Below are positions 48,140 through 57,848 of a stretch of DNA of 64,000 bases, piece after piece; position 1 is the stretch's first letter, and each line of letters starts with the position of its first letter. Origin of the DNA: Ursus arctos (taxonomy: Eukaryota; Chordata; Mammalia; Carnivora; Ursidae); assembly GCF_023065955.2 (NCBI RefSeq), contig NW_026622985.1:642001-706000 (forward strand), given 5' to 3'. The notes beneath the pieces were generated by a model that was not told where the DNA came from, searched no databases, and was given only the letters and a program-made list of their open reading frames with translations. The position numbers were made by a program, and so were the translations under genes.

Positions 48140-48590
48140 GCATTCTTTCAACTCTCTATTGTCATAGCCTGTGAAAATAAAGAGAAGCCTTGTCAAAGCG
48201 AACTCGGGGGAAGCTGGAAGGGACAATCACAGCACTCAGTGTCAGTTACAGGAAGGATTGTCAATTACAGACCCAACAGAAGAATCCTCAACAGGAAAGA
48301 ATCATCAATTACAGGCCCCAGCAGGGAAAGATGTACATTGCATGTCCTATAAGAAATTGACTACCCCTGCAACCCAGACAATGAGAAACTGTCATCACCC
48401 CCAATTCTTGCTTTTCTGCAATGGACTTTCCTTCAAAACAACCTCTCCCAACTTCCTCCTTCTTTGCCATAAAATAAGTCCCTCTCCTTTGTTTGTTGAA
48501 CTTGACTATGGTTTTGCCATAGCTTGCAGGTCCTGAATTGTAATCTCTGTTAATCCCAAATAAATGCATTTTTGCTGGTAAAATATCTGA
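48140..48590 (+). mobile_element. LTR-like repeat with poly(A) signal (tentative)
   Basis: The layout ataaaataagtccctctcc, then a short interval, then ttaatcccaaataaatgc is like the promoter, R and polyadenylation region of a solitary retroviral LTR. I could not define the ends or find a target-site duplication, and I do not recognise the family. It could equally be unique sequence with a fortuitous AATAAA. Confidence 0.35.
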
Positions 48591-48599
48591 TTGTTTTTT

Positions 48600-49046
48600 T
48601 TTTAAGTGGAACAATCTAAACTCAGGATGTCCCAAAGGGAACTGTCTTCATTTATTTAAAGAAAAAATAGTAGATGCCTCTCACTCCCCTGCTCTCATAT
48701 AACTTTCATGCTAGTTAGAAAGACACCTATTCAACAATCACAGAGTTACAGAATTCAAAATTGTTATAGATGACATAAGAAATAACAGCAACAATAATAA
48801 TAATCAACAACAATAATACTGAGTTTAGGCATCCACAAAGAATATTGCCATTAGGCTGGCAGAGTTCTTTTGTAGATATCTGCCCTGGGAAATGCTGGAA
48901 TGTAGGGCGTGCAACAAACCTCTGCCTGCAAGAAGGAAGGAGAAAGCTTCTCTTTAGCCAAGATCAGGGACCTGACTCATTTTTCATGGTGGGTCAATTA
49001 GTGAGTGCATCCTAATATCCATGGGTACCTGCTGTCTTTAAAAGTA
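48600..49046. other. No gene recognised; possible ancient repeat
   Basis: The stretch around 48,690-48,830 (gctctcatataactttcatg and an aataataataatcaacaac simple-sequence part) resembles an old interspersed repeat but is too degraded to name. Nothing else was recognised. Confidence 0.4.
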
Positions 49047-49055
49047 GAAAAAAGC

Positions 49056-49250
49056 TGGGGCTCCTGGGTGGCTCAGTTGGTTGAGTGTCTGCCTTCAGCT
49101 CAGGTCATGATCCCGGGGTCAGGTCATGATCCCAGGGTCGTGGGATTGAGCCCTGTGTTGGCCTCCCCGCTTGGAGGGTAGCCTGCTTCTCCCTTTCCCC
49201 GGCTTGTGCTCTCTCTCTCTCAAATAAATAAATGAAATCTTAAAAAAAAA
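49056..49250 (+). mobile_element. Can-SINE with internal 19-bp duplication
   Basis: Head ggggctcctgggtggctcag, tail caaataaataaatgaaatc and poly(A). The segment caggtcatgatcccggggt (49,101-49,119) is immediately repeated with one change (49,120-49,138). Short flanking agaaaaaag on both sides is the probable target-site duplication. Confidence 0.9.
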
Positions 49251-49256
49251 GAAAAA

Positions 49257-49435
49257 AGTGGTACAGCATAGTGACAAGGCCTCCAATCTCAGTCTTCCTG
49301 CCCATTAGATCACCTTTCTGGTCTCAGTGTTTGCATCTATAAAATGGGGATGATAGTAAGAGCATTTTCTTCTACATTGGTAGATGGTTGAATGAGATAA
49401 TACATGTAAATGACATGATGCATTATGAGTGACTG
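49257..49435 (+). mobile_element. MIR SINE
   Basis: The order gtacagcatagtgacaag, gtttgcatctataaaatggg, gatgatagtaagag and tgaatgagataatacatgta follows the MIR consensus from its head to near its 3' end, with loss of part of the middle. Confidence 0.75.
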
Positions 49436-49689
49436 AGATTATTCTGGAATTATTCTGGAAAATACATCCTAGAAAAGTGCGCTTAAAATGGACCCTAAAA
49501 ATCATTATAGTCTACCTAATAGTTCGTGGATTACTGCAATGCCTAGCTTTATTTTCTTTCTTTAGCTGCCTATCATTTAACCATTTCAGTTTAAACACAT
49601 ACACCCTTCAATAAAAGGATTAGGAAAAAAAGGAGAATAAGCTATTATTTAATGTACCGTGTGTAATAACACCCCAGGCACTTCGGCCT

Positions 49690-50060
49690 CATTTTTGTTT
49701 TTCTGCTTCAGGATTTTTACTGTTCCCTTTGCCTGCAATGCTTTTCCCTGGGGCATGTGCATGGAAGGCAGCTATACACCACTGAGGCCTCCACTCAAGT
49801 GTCTGTTCCTCAGAGTGCCCTTTCTGGAGCCCCCGACACAGCCTCCACACTCAGCCCACCTTCACCTATAGTTGTCATTACTATATCAAGTGATTCTGTT
49901 CTTTGATGTTTCCCTGCTGTTGCCTGTCTTCCCTCCAAACTGTGAACTCCATGAAGGCAGGACAATGTCTATCTGGTTCACCACTCTGCCCCTGGTGCCT
50001 GGAACAGTCCTGGGAACAGGAAAGTTTTCTCAAATGTCTGTCAGGTGGAGGTGGAGCAAT
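49690..50060 (+). mobile_element. L2 3' end
   Basis: ctgttccctttgcctgcaat, cactcaagtgtctgttcctc, ccaaactgtgaactccatga, aggcaggacaatgtctatct and cctggtgcctggaacagtcc follow the final several hundred bases of the L2 consensus in order. The sequence is non-coding at this end and diverged, as expected of an ancient element. Confidence 0.75.
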
Positions 50061-50119
50061 AATGTGGAGTATGCAAAAGGGCCAGGGGAGGAAGAAAAAC
50101 AATAAAAATACTGAAAATA

Positions 50120-50315
50120 AGGGGCGGCTGGGTGGCTCTGTCATTGGGCATCTGTCTTCAGCTCAGGGTGTGATCCTGGAGTTCTGGGATCGAGCCCCAT
50201 GTTGGGCTCTTCCGCTGGGAGCCTGCTTCTTCCTTTCCCACTCCCCCTGCTTGTGTTCCCTCTCTCGCTGGCTGTCTCTATCTCTGTCAAATGAATGGGT
50301 AAGATCTAAAAAAAA
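50120..50315 (+). mobile_element. Can-SINE with target-site duplication
   Basis: Head ggggcggctgggtggctctg, body gcttcttcctttcccactcc and ctctctcgctggctgtctct, A-rich tail. The flanks aaaaatactgaaaata at 50,104-50,119 and 50,316-50,331 are identical, which fixes both ends. Confidence 0.93.
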
Positions 50316-50440
50316 AAAAATACTGAAAATAGCCTGTTTTCTCCACTTAGTAACTTCACATATATTTGTATAGTACTAAAATAGCAGGCCATTTACAATT
50401 AAATATAATAATTTCTACCTCCAAATTCTCACAACCATTG

Positions 50441-50455
50441 ATTTTTAAAATGATT

Positions 50456-50490
<35 letters not shown>

Positions 50491-50650
50491 TTTGAGAGAG
50501 AGAGAGAGAGAGAGAACAGGCAGAGGAAGAGGAAGAAGCAGACTCCCCACTGAGCAAGGAGCCCAATGCAGGACTTGATCCTAGCACCCTGGGATCATGA
50601 CCTGGGCCGAAGGCAAATGCTTAACTGACTGAGCCACCCAGGCGACCCAC
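50441..50650 (-). mobile_element. Can-SINE, minus strand, with long TTTA tail
   Basis: Minus-strand copy: the head region is seen as ctgagccacccaggcgaccc at the right end, and the tail as a (TTTA)n run (about 50,456-50,492) followed by (GA)n (about 50,494-50,514). The microsatellite expansion lies in the SINE tail. A target-site duplication is not clear. Confidence 0.88.
50456..50514. repeat. (TTTA)n and (GA)n microsatellites
   Basis: Nine or so tandem ttta units run straight into about ten ga units, within the tail of the Can-SINE. Confidence 0.95.
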
Positions 50651-50684
50651 CCTTGAACTACTGATGCTCAGCTTATTGTACTTC

Positions 50685-51284
50685 ATTTTCTGGTGACTTG
50701 TGAATGTCTTATTTCTCTAACTGGACTATAAATTTCTTCCATCAGGGGTGCAGGACATTCATTTAATTTTAATTTCACATAAACAATGAATAACAATTAG
50801 TAAAAGGACATTCCTAATATTGCATGGGATATCATATTTGTTGCTTATTCAGAGAAGCCAAACGAGGGCTCAAAGCCTGAGTCAGTCTGCCAAATTCCTG
50901 TCCCCTAGTGGAGAGAGATATACTCTGGGGCCTGAGCTCAAGGACTGAGTAAGGCAGAGAGAACAGGCAAGTCTCCATAACTGCACTTCTAATCCTGACC
51001 TGCCCTCCTGCTAGATGTCCAGGCCATTCGAACAGGCAGCGCCTCTTTCTCTTTGGACTGACTCTACCAAATTACTAGACTCCTAGAGGACTTGCATCAA
51101 GCTTTGCTCTGCAGATGTGAGACACATGGTGTTTTTAGTCTTTGTCATCCCATAGAAACTAACACACATCAATACAAATTCACATCCTTACTATAACAAA
51201 CTGCACAGTCTGGATGAAGGCTAAGCATACCGCTGGCCCAGCAGTGAGTTCCAGGTTTGGGAAGTATTCGCCATGCAGAAGCAT
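50685..51284. other. Possible L2 remnant, then unrecognised DNA
   Basis: ctctaactggactataaatt and tcttccatcaggggtgcagg (50,715-50,756) look like an L2 3' end remnant on the + strand. From about 50,800 to 51,284 I recognise no gene or repeat. Confidence 0.4.
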
Positions 51285-51425
51285 CATCTCATTTAGCCTT
51301 TGCAACAACCCTACAAGGCAGAATATCTGTTATCACACCCATTTTACAGAAAACGGACCTGAGGCTCACAGAGTTTAAGTCACATAGCTAGAAAGAAGCA
51401 GAGTGAGAACTTGACCCCAAGCATC
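51285..51425 (-). mobile_element. MIR SINE, minus strand
   Basis: catctcatttagcctttgca, acaaccctacaaggcagaat, cccattttacagaaaacgga, cctgaggctcacagagttta and gtcacatagctagaaagaag give the reverse complement of the MIR consensus in the correct order. Confidence 0.85.
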
Positions 51426-52690
51426 TTGGCTCAAGCATCTATGCTTGTAACTACCTCATTCTACTTTTGCCTGGAGCAGTTCAGGGTACAGAGAGAGGAA
51501 AATAAACAGATTTTCCAAAACGAAAGTTAGAAGTATGTGGTAAGGAAAATGATGGGGTCGTAGCACTTTTCCAGACCCTAGAATGTACAGAGAAAAAAAA
51601 AAACTGTGGCTTCAAGTCACATAATCCAAGCATGAAGCAATTGCTTGTGAATTCTGCTGTATCGCAAATGTCTCATTTAACCCCTTCAGATCTAGAGTTA
51701 AGTGTGTGCTTCAGTCCCCATTTCAGTGGAAGTGTCAATACTAGGGTCTTGAGGCAAAGACAAGTTATGTGCCACAGCCCCTAAGGAAATACTGAGCATC
51801 CAGCTAATGTAAATATCAGGGTAATTTTTTCAAGGATCCTTTACCCCACCCTGCCCTCTTCCTGGGCAAGAGTGCGCCCTTTCCACACAAATTCCAAAGC
51901 CTAGAGAATGAGACAAATGAACTTGTGTTTGTTTCCTGTAGATTGGGGGAAAGTGTTTGGTGGCAGATTCCAAATGGTTTACTTGTTGCCGGAGTTAGTT
52001 CCTGGTCTTAACACCAACTCTGAAAGGACATTATTGCAACAACAACAAAGCAGCAGCAGCAGCTTCATTTGCACAAAAAACTCCCTGGCCAGGGACACAA
52101 GTCTCTGGAATACAGTTGTGACTTGGTGTCAAACAAACTATGTAACTTTGGAAGCGCTCAAAGTAGGTGTGCTCAGATGGGCAGAAGGTAAAAGCAGCCA
52201 GAGTTGATGGTTTTAAAATGTGAGCAGAACTAAATTTCACCTTGTCTCAGGACACAAGAGCATAAACATGATTCTGTTTGAGGGAAATAAAAAAGGCAAC
52301 ATCGGAACATTCATCAACAACGGAAGGCACAAATGGTGCAGGGGAAGACCTTTGTTTCTCTGCTCAAAATGTAGCTGAAAATATACATTTTGCAACTGTA
52401 TTTTAAAATACGTAACATTTTTGGAAGCCAGTCCCTTGTCATCAATCTGACAGTCCACTTCTGCCGGAGCTTTAACATTTTCAAAACGTAATCTTCAAAG
52501 CCCAAACAAGAAAAAGAGTCTAAAGGACATGAAGAATCCCTGGGGGGGGGGGGGAATCCCTGTTTGATGACAACGCACACTGCCATGAATTGCCCCTGTC
52601 AGAGGGAGGAGGCGAGAGAGCAGATGGCTGTGTTAGCTGACCGGACAGGTGAACAACAGAGACAGCCATTCCATTTGCTCAGGTAACTGG
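51426..52690. other. No gene recognised; two short simple repeats
   Basis: Apparently single-copy DNA. It contains an A run at about 51,591-51,603, a mixed caa/gca run (gcaacaacaacaaagcagca, from about 52,036) and a run of 13 G at 52,542-52,554 flanked by gaatccc repeats. A 99-codon open stretch at 51,908-52,207 translates the simple repeat to Q/S runs and has no recognisable domain; I do not call it a gene. Confidence 0.5.
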
Positions 52691-53509
52691 AGTACTTCTT
52701 CCACTCAGGTTTCTCTGGATCCACCACGTGTCAGGACCCTTTCGGGTGAAAATCACAGCCACCCAACTCAACAAACAAGCTAAAGCAAGAAATGAATTCG
52801 ATTGGCTTACATGACTGCATGACTGCACGTGAGTTCCACGTGACTGCAAAATGTAGCCCAGAAGTCCCAGGCTAGATGCTCAGTGTCACAAGACTTCCAC
52901 TGTTTCCATCACTGTGGTCCTTTCAGATCTCTTTCCTTCCGTGTTGACTTCATCATCCCAACAGAGACCCAAAATGGCCTTCAACAACTCAGGCAAAAAA
53001 AAAAAAAAAGGGCTTTGGTATAATTCCCATTGGTCTAGCTCTGAGTCACATGCTCCAGGTGAACCAATCACTGTAGCCAGAGGGATGGCTGATGCTGATT
53101 GGTCACATCTGGGGCACGTGTTCACTGGTGGCGCTAGGAATGAGGTGTGTTACCTTATAAACCTGGAAGGATGGTGACTCCGCCCCCTCCCCTCCCCCCC
53201 CCCCCGGGTCACCTGCTATAACTGTATAACTGGTAGGAGGGGAATAGATCCTGGGCAGGCAAGAGCAGAATTCATTCTATCTTCACCATGGGATATCCTG
53301 AGCCTTCTTGCACATCTCCAGTGATTCTTCGAATGTTCACTTCTTGTTCAGAACTTCTCCCATATGTTTTCCTGTTACCCTTGGTGATTTCCTCAACACT
53401 CCTGAGGCCAGGGTTATAGGTTTAGGCTGAATCACCTCAAACATCTGACACGACCCCCCTTCCTTTATTGTCCAAGATGCCCCTATTATGCATTATTGTG
53501 CATAATCCC
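52691..53509. other. Unclassified repeat-like DNA
   Basis: The part from about 52,880 to 53,160 (ttggtataattcccattggt, gtgaaccaatcactgtagcc, gctgattggtcacatctggg) reads like an old interspersed element but I cannot name it confidently. It holds an A run (about 52,996-53,010) and a C-rich tract (about 53,181-53,205). No gene seen. Confidence 0.35.
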
Positions 53510-53644
53510 TGCTATGGTCTGAATGTTTGTGGCCCCTTAAATCCATATATTAAAATCCTAACTCCCAATGTGATGGCATTAGGGGGTGGGGTCTTGGAGG
53601 TGTTTAGGTTATGAAGGTGGAGCCCTCATAAATGGGATTACAAA
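53510..53644 (+). mobile_element. MLT1-type MaLR LTR, part 1
   Basis: tgctatggtctgaatgtttg opens an LTR of the MLT1 type, continuing with ccttaaatccatatattaaa, gtgatggcattagggggtgg and gtggagccctcataaatggg. It is interrupted at 53,658 by a Can-SINE and continues at 53,874. Confidence 0.8.
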
Positions 53645-53657
53645 AGAGATCCCACAG

Positions 53658-53873
53658 GGGCACCTGGATGGCTCAGCCTGTTGGGCGTCTGCCTTCAGCT
53701 CAGGTCATGATCCCAGAATCCTAGGATTGAGCCTCACACTGGGCTCCCTGCTTGGCTGGGAGTCTGCTTCTCTCTCTCTCTCTGCTCTGCTCATGTTCTC
53801 TCTCAGTCTCTCTCTCAAATAAATAAATAGAACCTTTAAAAAAATAAATTAAATTAAATTAAATTAAAAAAAG
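53658..53873 (+). mobile_element. Can-SINE inside MLT1, with target-site duplication
   Basis: Head ggggcacctggatggctcag, pyrimidine-rich body, caaataaataaatagaac tail and an expanded (aaatt)n stretch. The flanks agagatcccacag at 53,645-53,657 and 53,874-53,886 are identical. Confidence 0.93.
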
Positions 53874-53972
53874 AGAGATCCCACAGAGTTCCCTTGTCCC
53901 TTCCACCATGACAAAGTAAGAAGGTACCAGTTATGAACAAGGAAGGCAGAGCTCACCAGAAAATGACCATGA
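53874..53972 (+). mobile_element. MLT1-type MaLR LTR, part 2
   Basis: agttcccttgtcccttccac, catgacaaagtaagaaggta and gcagagctcaccagaaaatg continue the MLT1 consensus where the SINE interrupted it. The next interruption is the younger LTR at 53,973. Confidence 0.75.
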
Positions 53973-54612
53973 TGCCCTAACAGCACTCCTTCTGGGCTTA
54001 AGGGGTAACTTGCTTCAAGTGAACACAGTCCTTACTTGCTGACCTAAGGCTCTTGACCTGTAACAGAACTAATAGCCTTGCTTTGAGATTTGCAGGCCAC
54101 TCACCTTAAGGAATGAAGAACCAGAACTTTCCCAGGCCACAGAGGTCAGCAAGTCTGTTTGAAGCCACCTCGGTTTTCTGATCAGCCTAGCAATTTTTTT
54201 TTTGACCAAAATGTTTTTCTTTCTTTCAGGTCACACAAATGACTTTACTGACCTCCCTTGGCATGCCCTCCTTTGCAGAAAGAACAGGGGACTCCTGCAC
54301 ATCATGGAACAAGAACCAGATCCCCTTGCACAACCCCGGAGCACTGAAGCAACATTTGTAGCTGGCATGGAGTCTGCACATGATGAAGAAATGTTGCAGG
54401 CCACTGCACCTCCTTTGCTGATGAATGACCCTAAACCCCTTTAAAAATGCCTGGGCCAGGCGGAAACCTCAGAGTTGGCTTTTGGATAGGAGCCCACCTT
54501 CTCCCAAGGTTGCCGGTCTCTTGAATAAAGCTCAAATTCCTTTCCAATCGAAACTCATCTCTTCCATGATGATCTTTCAGGTGACGTGCAGCCAAACTTG
54601 GGTTCACTAACA
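53973..54612 (+). mobile_element. Solitary LTR nested in MLT1
   Basis: About 640 bases, starting tgccctaacagcac and ending gttcactaaca, split the MLT1 element. The TG...CA ends, a gaataaagctcaaattcc polyadenylation-like signal and the ccaatcgaaactcatctctt region are typical of a retroviral LTR. The flanking atga / atgc is a possible 4-bp duplication with one change. No internal gag, pol or env sequence is present, so it is a recombined solo LTR. I do not name the family. Confidence 0.65.
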
Positions 54613-54695
54613 ATGCTGACTTGATCTTGGACTTTTCAGCCTCTGGAACTGTGAGCGAGCATTTTTGTTATTTACAAACTATCTAGGCTATGGTA
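54613..54695 (+). mobile_element. MLT1-type MaLR LTR, part 3
   Basis: gacttgatcttggacttttc, agcctctggaactgtgagcg and ctatctaggctatggta complete the 3' part of the MLT1 LTR after the nested solo LTR. Confidence 0.8.
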
Positions 54696-55071
54696 TGGAC
54701 TAAGGACTTGGGCAGGGAGTGGGTTTGGAATTAGAGCATATCACAGAAAACCAGAGAACCCCAAATGCCAGATAGCACTGATGGTCCATCTTATGAGCCT
54801 TCTGATGCCAGAAGGCTGGGGTCAACTTCCTCCCCACACAGCCATTCTCCCAGCTCTTGTATCGTGCTCCCATCTCAAGGCCTCCGCCATGTGTTTTTCA
54901 GGCACCAGGTGAAAATCAGAAATTCAGATGATTTTGTTATTTGAGCAGTTTAGCTTCTTTTGTCTCCAGTTCTCCATTCCAGGCTATGCTCTGGGCTTTG
55001 CCTTTCATAACCAAAAAGGCCGCTGAAGTATTTTCCTAAATCACAGTCATAAAACACTTCTTTCCTAAGTT
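54696..55071. other. No gene or clear repeat recognised
   Basis: Single-copy-looking DNA between the MLT1 element and the L1. Nothing recognised. Confidence 0.45.
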
Positions 55072-55084
55072 AAAACTGGCGCCT

Positions 55085-55455
55085 CCCATATCTTGGCTAT
55101 TGTACCACAATGCTGCAGTCAACATAGGGGTGTATGTATCTTTCCGAATTAGATATACACGCCCTTATGTTTATTGTGGCACTATTTACAGTAGCCAAGC
55201 TATGGAAGCAGTCCTACTGTCCATGAGTAGATGAATAAAGATGTGGTACTTATATACAACAGAAAATTACCCAGTCATAAAAAAGAATGAAATCTTGCCA
55301 TTTGCAATGACATAGGTAGAACTAGAGGGTATAATGCTAAGTGCGATAAGCCAGTCAGAGAAAGACATACCATATGATTTCACTCCTATGTGGAACTTAA
55401 GAAACAAAACAAATGAACAAAGAAAAAAAAAGAGACAACCAAAAATCCAACTCTT
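55085..55455 (+). mobile_element. 5'-truncated L1, part 1
   Basis: The 3' part of LINE-1 ORF2 and the start of its 3' region: tatcttggctattgtaccac, actatttacagtagccaagc, ggtagaactagagggtataa, cagagaaagacataccatat. The whole insertion is flanked by aaaactggcgcct (55,072-55,084) and aaaactggtgcct (56,021-56,033), a 13-bp target-site duplication with one change. It is coding-dead, and two Can-SINEs have landed inside it. Confidence 0.88.
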
Positions 55456-55666
55456 TTTTTTTTCAAAGATTTTTTATTTATTTATTTTAACAGAGAGAGA
55501 GAGACAGCCAGCGAGAGAGGGAACACAAGCAGGGGGAGTGGGAGAGAAAGAAGCAGGCTCCCAGCGGAAGAGCCTGATGCGGGGCTCGATCCCAGAACTC
55601 TGAGATCACGCCCTGAACCGAAGGCAGATGCTCAACGACTGAGCCACCCAGGCGCCCCCAAAAAAA
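55456..55666 (-). mobile_element. Can-SINE inside L1, minus strand
   Basis: Minus-strand copy with the head at the right end (ctgagccacccaggcgcccc) and the A-rich tail seen as ttttttatttatttatttta. The flanking caactctt (55,448-55,455 and 55,667-55,674) is the core of the target-site duplication. The body gacagccagcgagagaggga is the bear/seal-like type. Confidence 0.92.
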
Positions 55667-55796
55667 CAACTCTTAAGTACAGGTAAGAAACTGATGGTTG
55701 CCAGAGGGGAGGGAGGGCAGGGAACAAGTGAAATAGGTAATGGGGAGTAAGCTTATCATGACAAGCACTGAGAAATGTACAGAACTGTTGAATTGT
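55667..55796 (+). mobile_element. 5'-truncated L1, part 2
   Basis: This part of the L1 3' region (gaaactgatggttgccagag, aggtaatggggagtaagctt) lies between the two nested Can-SINEs. Confidence 0.85.
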
Positions 55797-55933
55797 AGGG
55801 CATCTGGCTGGCTCAGTTGGTTAAGTGTCTGACTCTTGGTCTCAGGTCAGGTCTTGATCTTGGGGTCATGAGTTTGGGCCCCACATTGGGCTCCATGCTG
55901 GGCATGAAGCCTACTTTAAAAAAAATAAATAAT
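55797..55933 (+). mobile_element. Short older-type Can-SINE inside L1
   Basis: Head gggcatctggctggctcagt, then gactcttggtctcaggtcag, gggccccacattgggctcca and a short A-rich tail, without the long pyrimidine-rich body. The flanks tgttgaattgt (55,786-55,796 and 55,934-55,944) are identical. Confidence 0.9.
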
Positions 55934-56020
55934 TGTTGAATTGTTAAATTATACAATGAAACTAATGTAACACTGTATGTTAATTATATTGGAATTAAAA
56001 AATAAATATAATTTTTTAAA
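55934..56020 (+). mobile_element. 5'-truncated L1, part 3 (3' terminus)
   Basis: aactaatgtaacactgtatg and taattatattggaattaaaa form the L1 3' end with its A-rich tail, directly before the right target-site duplication. Confidence 0.85.
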
Positions 56021-56033
56021 AAAACTGGTGCCT

Positions 56034-56085
56034 GTTAGTGCAAATCAAAACCACAATGATATATGACTTTAAAACTACTAGGATG
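56034..56085 (+). mobile_element. Older L1 fragment, part 1
   Basis: gtgcaaatcaaaaccacaat is the familiar ORF2-end sequence of L1, here more diverged. It is interrupted by a short Can-SINE and resumes at about 56,219. Confidence 0.7.
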
Positions 56086-56218
56086 GGGGTGTCTGGGTGA
56101 CTCAATCAGTTGGGTGTTGGACCCTTGATTTCAAGTAGGGTCGTGATCTCAGCATTGTGGGATCAAGACCCATGTTGGGTGTAGAGATTACTTAGATAAA
56201 TTAGACTTTAAAAAAAGA
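56086..56218 (+). mobile_element. Short older-type Can-SINE
   Basis: ggggtgtctgggtgactcaa, gttgggtgttggacccttga, tgtgggatcaagacccatgt and an A-rich end. It is diverged; no reliable target-site duplication was found. Confidence 0.8.
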
Positions 56219-56635
56219 AATATATATAATGGAATATTTTTCAGCTACAAAAAGGAATGAAATTTTGAAGTATGTGATCGTATGAATGGACCTTGAAAAC
56301 ATTATGCTTAGTAAAATGAGCCAGACACAGAAGGACAAGTATTAGATGGTTCCATTTACATGAGGTACCCAGAATAGTTAAGTTCATAGGGACAGAAAGT
56401 GGAATAGTGACTGGGAGAGGGGAGAAGGGAGAGTTATTGTCTAATGGGTAGAGTGGTTTAGTGGAAGATGACGAATAAGTTTTGGATATAGATAACAGTA
56501 ATGGTAATTATACAACATTATTAATGTATTTAATGCCACTGAATTGTACATTTATGAATGGTAAAAATGATAAATATTATGTTATGTACATTTAACCACA
56601 ATATTAGTTGATTGATTAATTGGCAACACCCCAAA
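56219..56635 (+). mobile_element. Older L1 fragment, part 2 (3' end)
   Basis: cagctacaaaaaggaatgaa, gtaaaatgagccagacacag, ggttccatttacatgaggta and gccactgaattgtacattta are the 3' end of an older L1 subfamily, ending in an A+T-rich tail. No coding capacity remains. Confidence 0.82.
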
Positions 56636-56964
56636 ATTTGTCATTTTTGCTTTTGTTGAGGCTTCTGCAGAGAAAAACTATAAATAGAAATGTATTACCT
56701 GAAATGTAGGGACTTGGATATCACAGATAAACACTACAGTCTGTGATCATGCAAGTATTCAGAAACACATTCAGATGCTAGGGTTAAAGACATAAAAGAT
56801 GAGCTAATGAGCAGCTGTTGGAATTTACTAGCGAGAGAGATCGCCAGCTCACCGTCTCTTCCAGTTTTTATTCTTTCTACTCCAGTATCAAGAAAATGAT
56901 TAATTTGAAATCTTGCTTTTAGCAAATGTTTTTGAGCTGACCATAATTCATCGTCGTATATTTT
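56636..56964. other. No gene or clear repeat recognised
   Basis: A+T-rich single-copy-looking DNA between two oppositely oriented L1 fragments. Nothing recognised. Confidence 0.45.
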
Positions 56965-57137
56965 TCCTTTTTTTATTATGAAGTATAATTGAAATACATC
57001 CAGTATAATTGATATACACGTGATGTTATATTAGTTTTAGGTGCACAACATATTGATTTGATAATTCTATGTTACTGTGTTCACCATGACGAGTGCAGTC
57101 ACCATTTGTCACCATACAGTGTTACTAAAATATTATT
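56965..57137 (-). mobile_element. L1 3' end, minus strand, part 1
   Basis: ttttattatgaagtataatt, ttagttttaggtgcacaaca and tgttcaccatgacgagtgca are the reverse complement of an L1 3' end. A Can-SINE splits it at 57,138. Confidence 0.8.
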
Positions 57138-57334
57138 ATTATTTATTTAAAGATTTTATTTATTTGTCGAAGAAGGAGAGGTAGAGAGAGCAGAAGCAGG
57201 GAGGGTGGCAGGCAGAGGGAGAAGCAGGCTCCCTGTGGAGCAAGGAGCCAGATGCGGGACTTGGTCCCAGGACACAGGGATCATGGCCTGAGCCGAAGGC
57301 AGATGCTTAAGTGACTGAGCCACCCAGGCGTCCC
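57138..57334 (-). mobile_element. Can-SINE inside L1, minus strand
   Basis: The head is at the right (ctgagccacccaggcgtccc) and the tail at the left (aaagattttatttatttgtc). The flanks aaaatattatt (57,127-57,137 and 57,335-57,345) are identical. Confidence 0.92.
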
Positions 57335-57657
57335 AAAATATTATTGGCTGTATTCCCTATGCTGTACTTTTCATCTCCATGACTTATTTATTTTATATTT
57401 GGAAGTTTGTACCTCTTAATCCCCTTCATCTATTTCACCCATGCCCAACCCACCTCCCTTTGGCAATCACCAGTTTGTTCTCTGCATTTGAGTCTGGTTT
57501 ATTTCTTTTGTTTTTTTATATTCCACATATGAGTGAAATCACATAGCATTTGTCTTCCTCTAACTGACTTATTTCAATCAGCATAATACCCTTTAGATCC
57601 ATCCATGTTGTTGCAAATGGCAGATTTCATTATTTTTTTTATGCCGGAGTAATATTC

Positions 57658-57701
<44 letters not shown>

Positions 57702-57848
57702 CCCATCTTCATCTATTCACCTATTGATGGACACTTGAGTTGCTTCCATATCTTGGCTATTGTAAATAATTCTGCAATGAACATAGGGGGTGCGTATATC
57801 TTTTTGATTTAGTATTTTTGTTTTCTTTGGGAAAATACTCAGTAGTGA
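57335..57848 (-). mobile_element. L1, minus strand, part 2
   Basis: ctgtattccctatgctgtac, ttccacatatgagtgaaatc, ttagatccatccatgttgtt, atctattcacctattgatgg and ctgcaatgaacatagggggt are the reverse complement of L1 3' UTR and the end of ORF2. A TG microsatellite sits at the point where the consensus has a short run. It is 5'-truncated at about 57,848. Confidence 0.85.
57660..57699. repeat. (TG)n microsatellite
   Basis: About twenty uninterrupted tg units within the minus-strand L1; probably length-variable. Confidence 0.97.

Noticed and set aside
51908..52207. 99-codon open frame with Q and S runs
   Set aside because: The runs come from a caa/gca simple repeat and the flanking parts have no recognisable features.
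45371..57334. tRNA genes at the heads of the Can-SINEs
   Set aside because: The tRNA-Lys-like heads are parts of SINEs with bodies, A-rich tails and target-site duplications; they are not functional tRNA genes.
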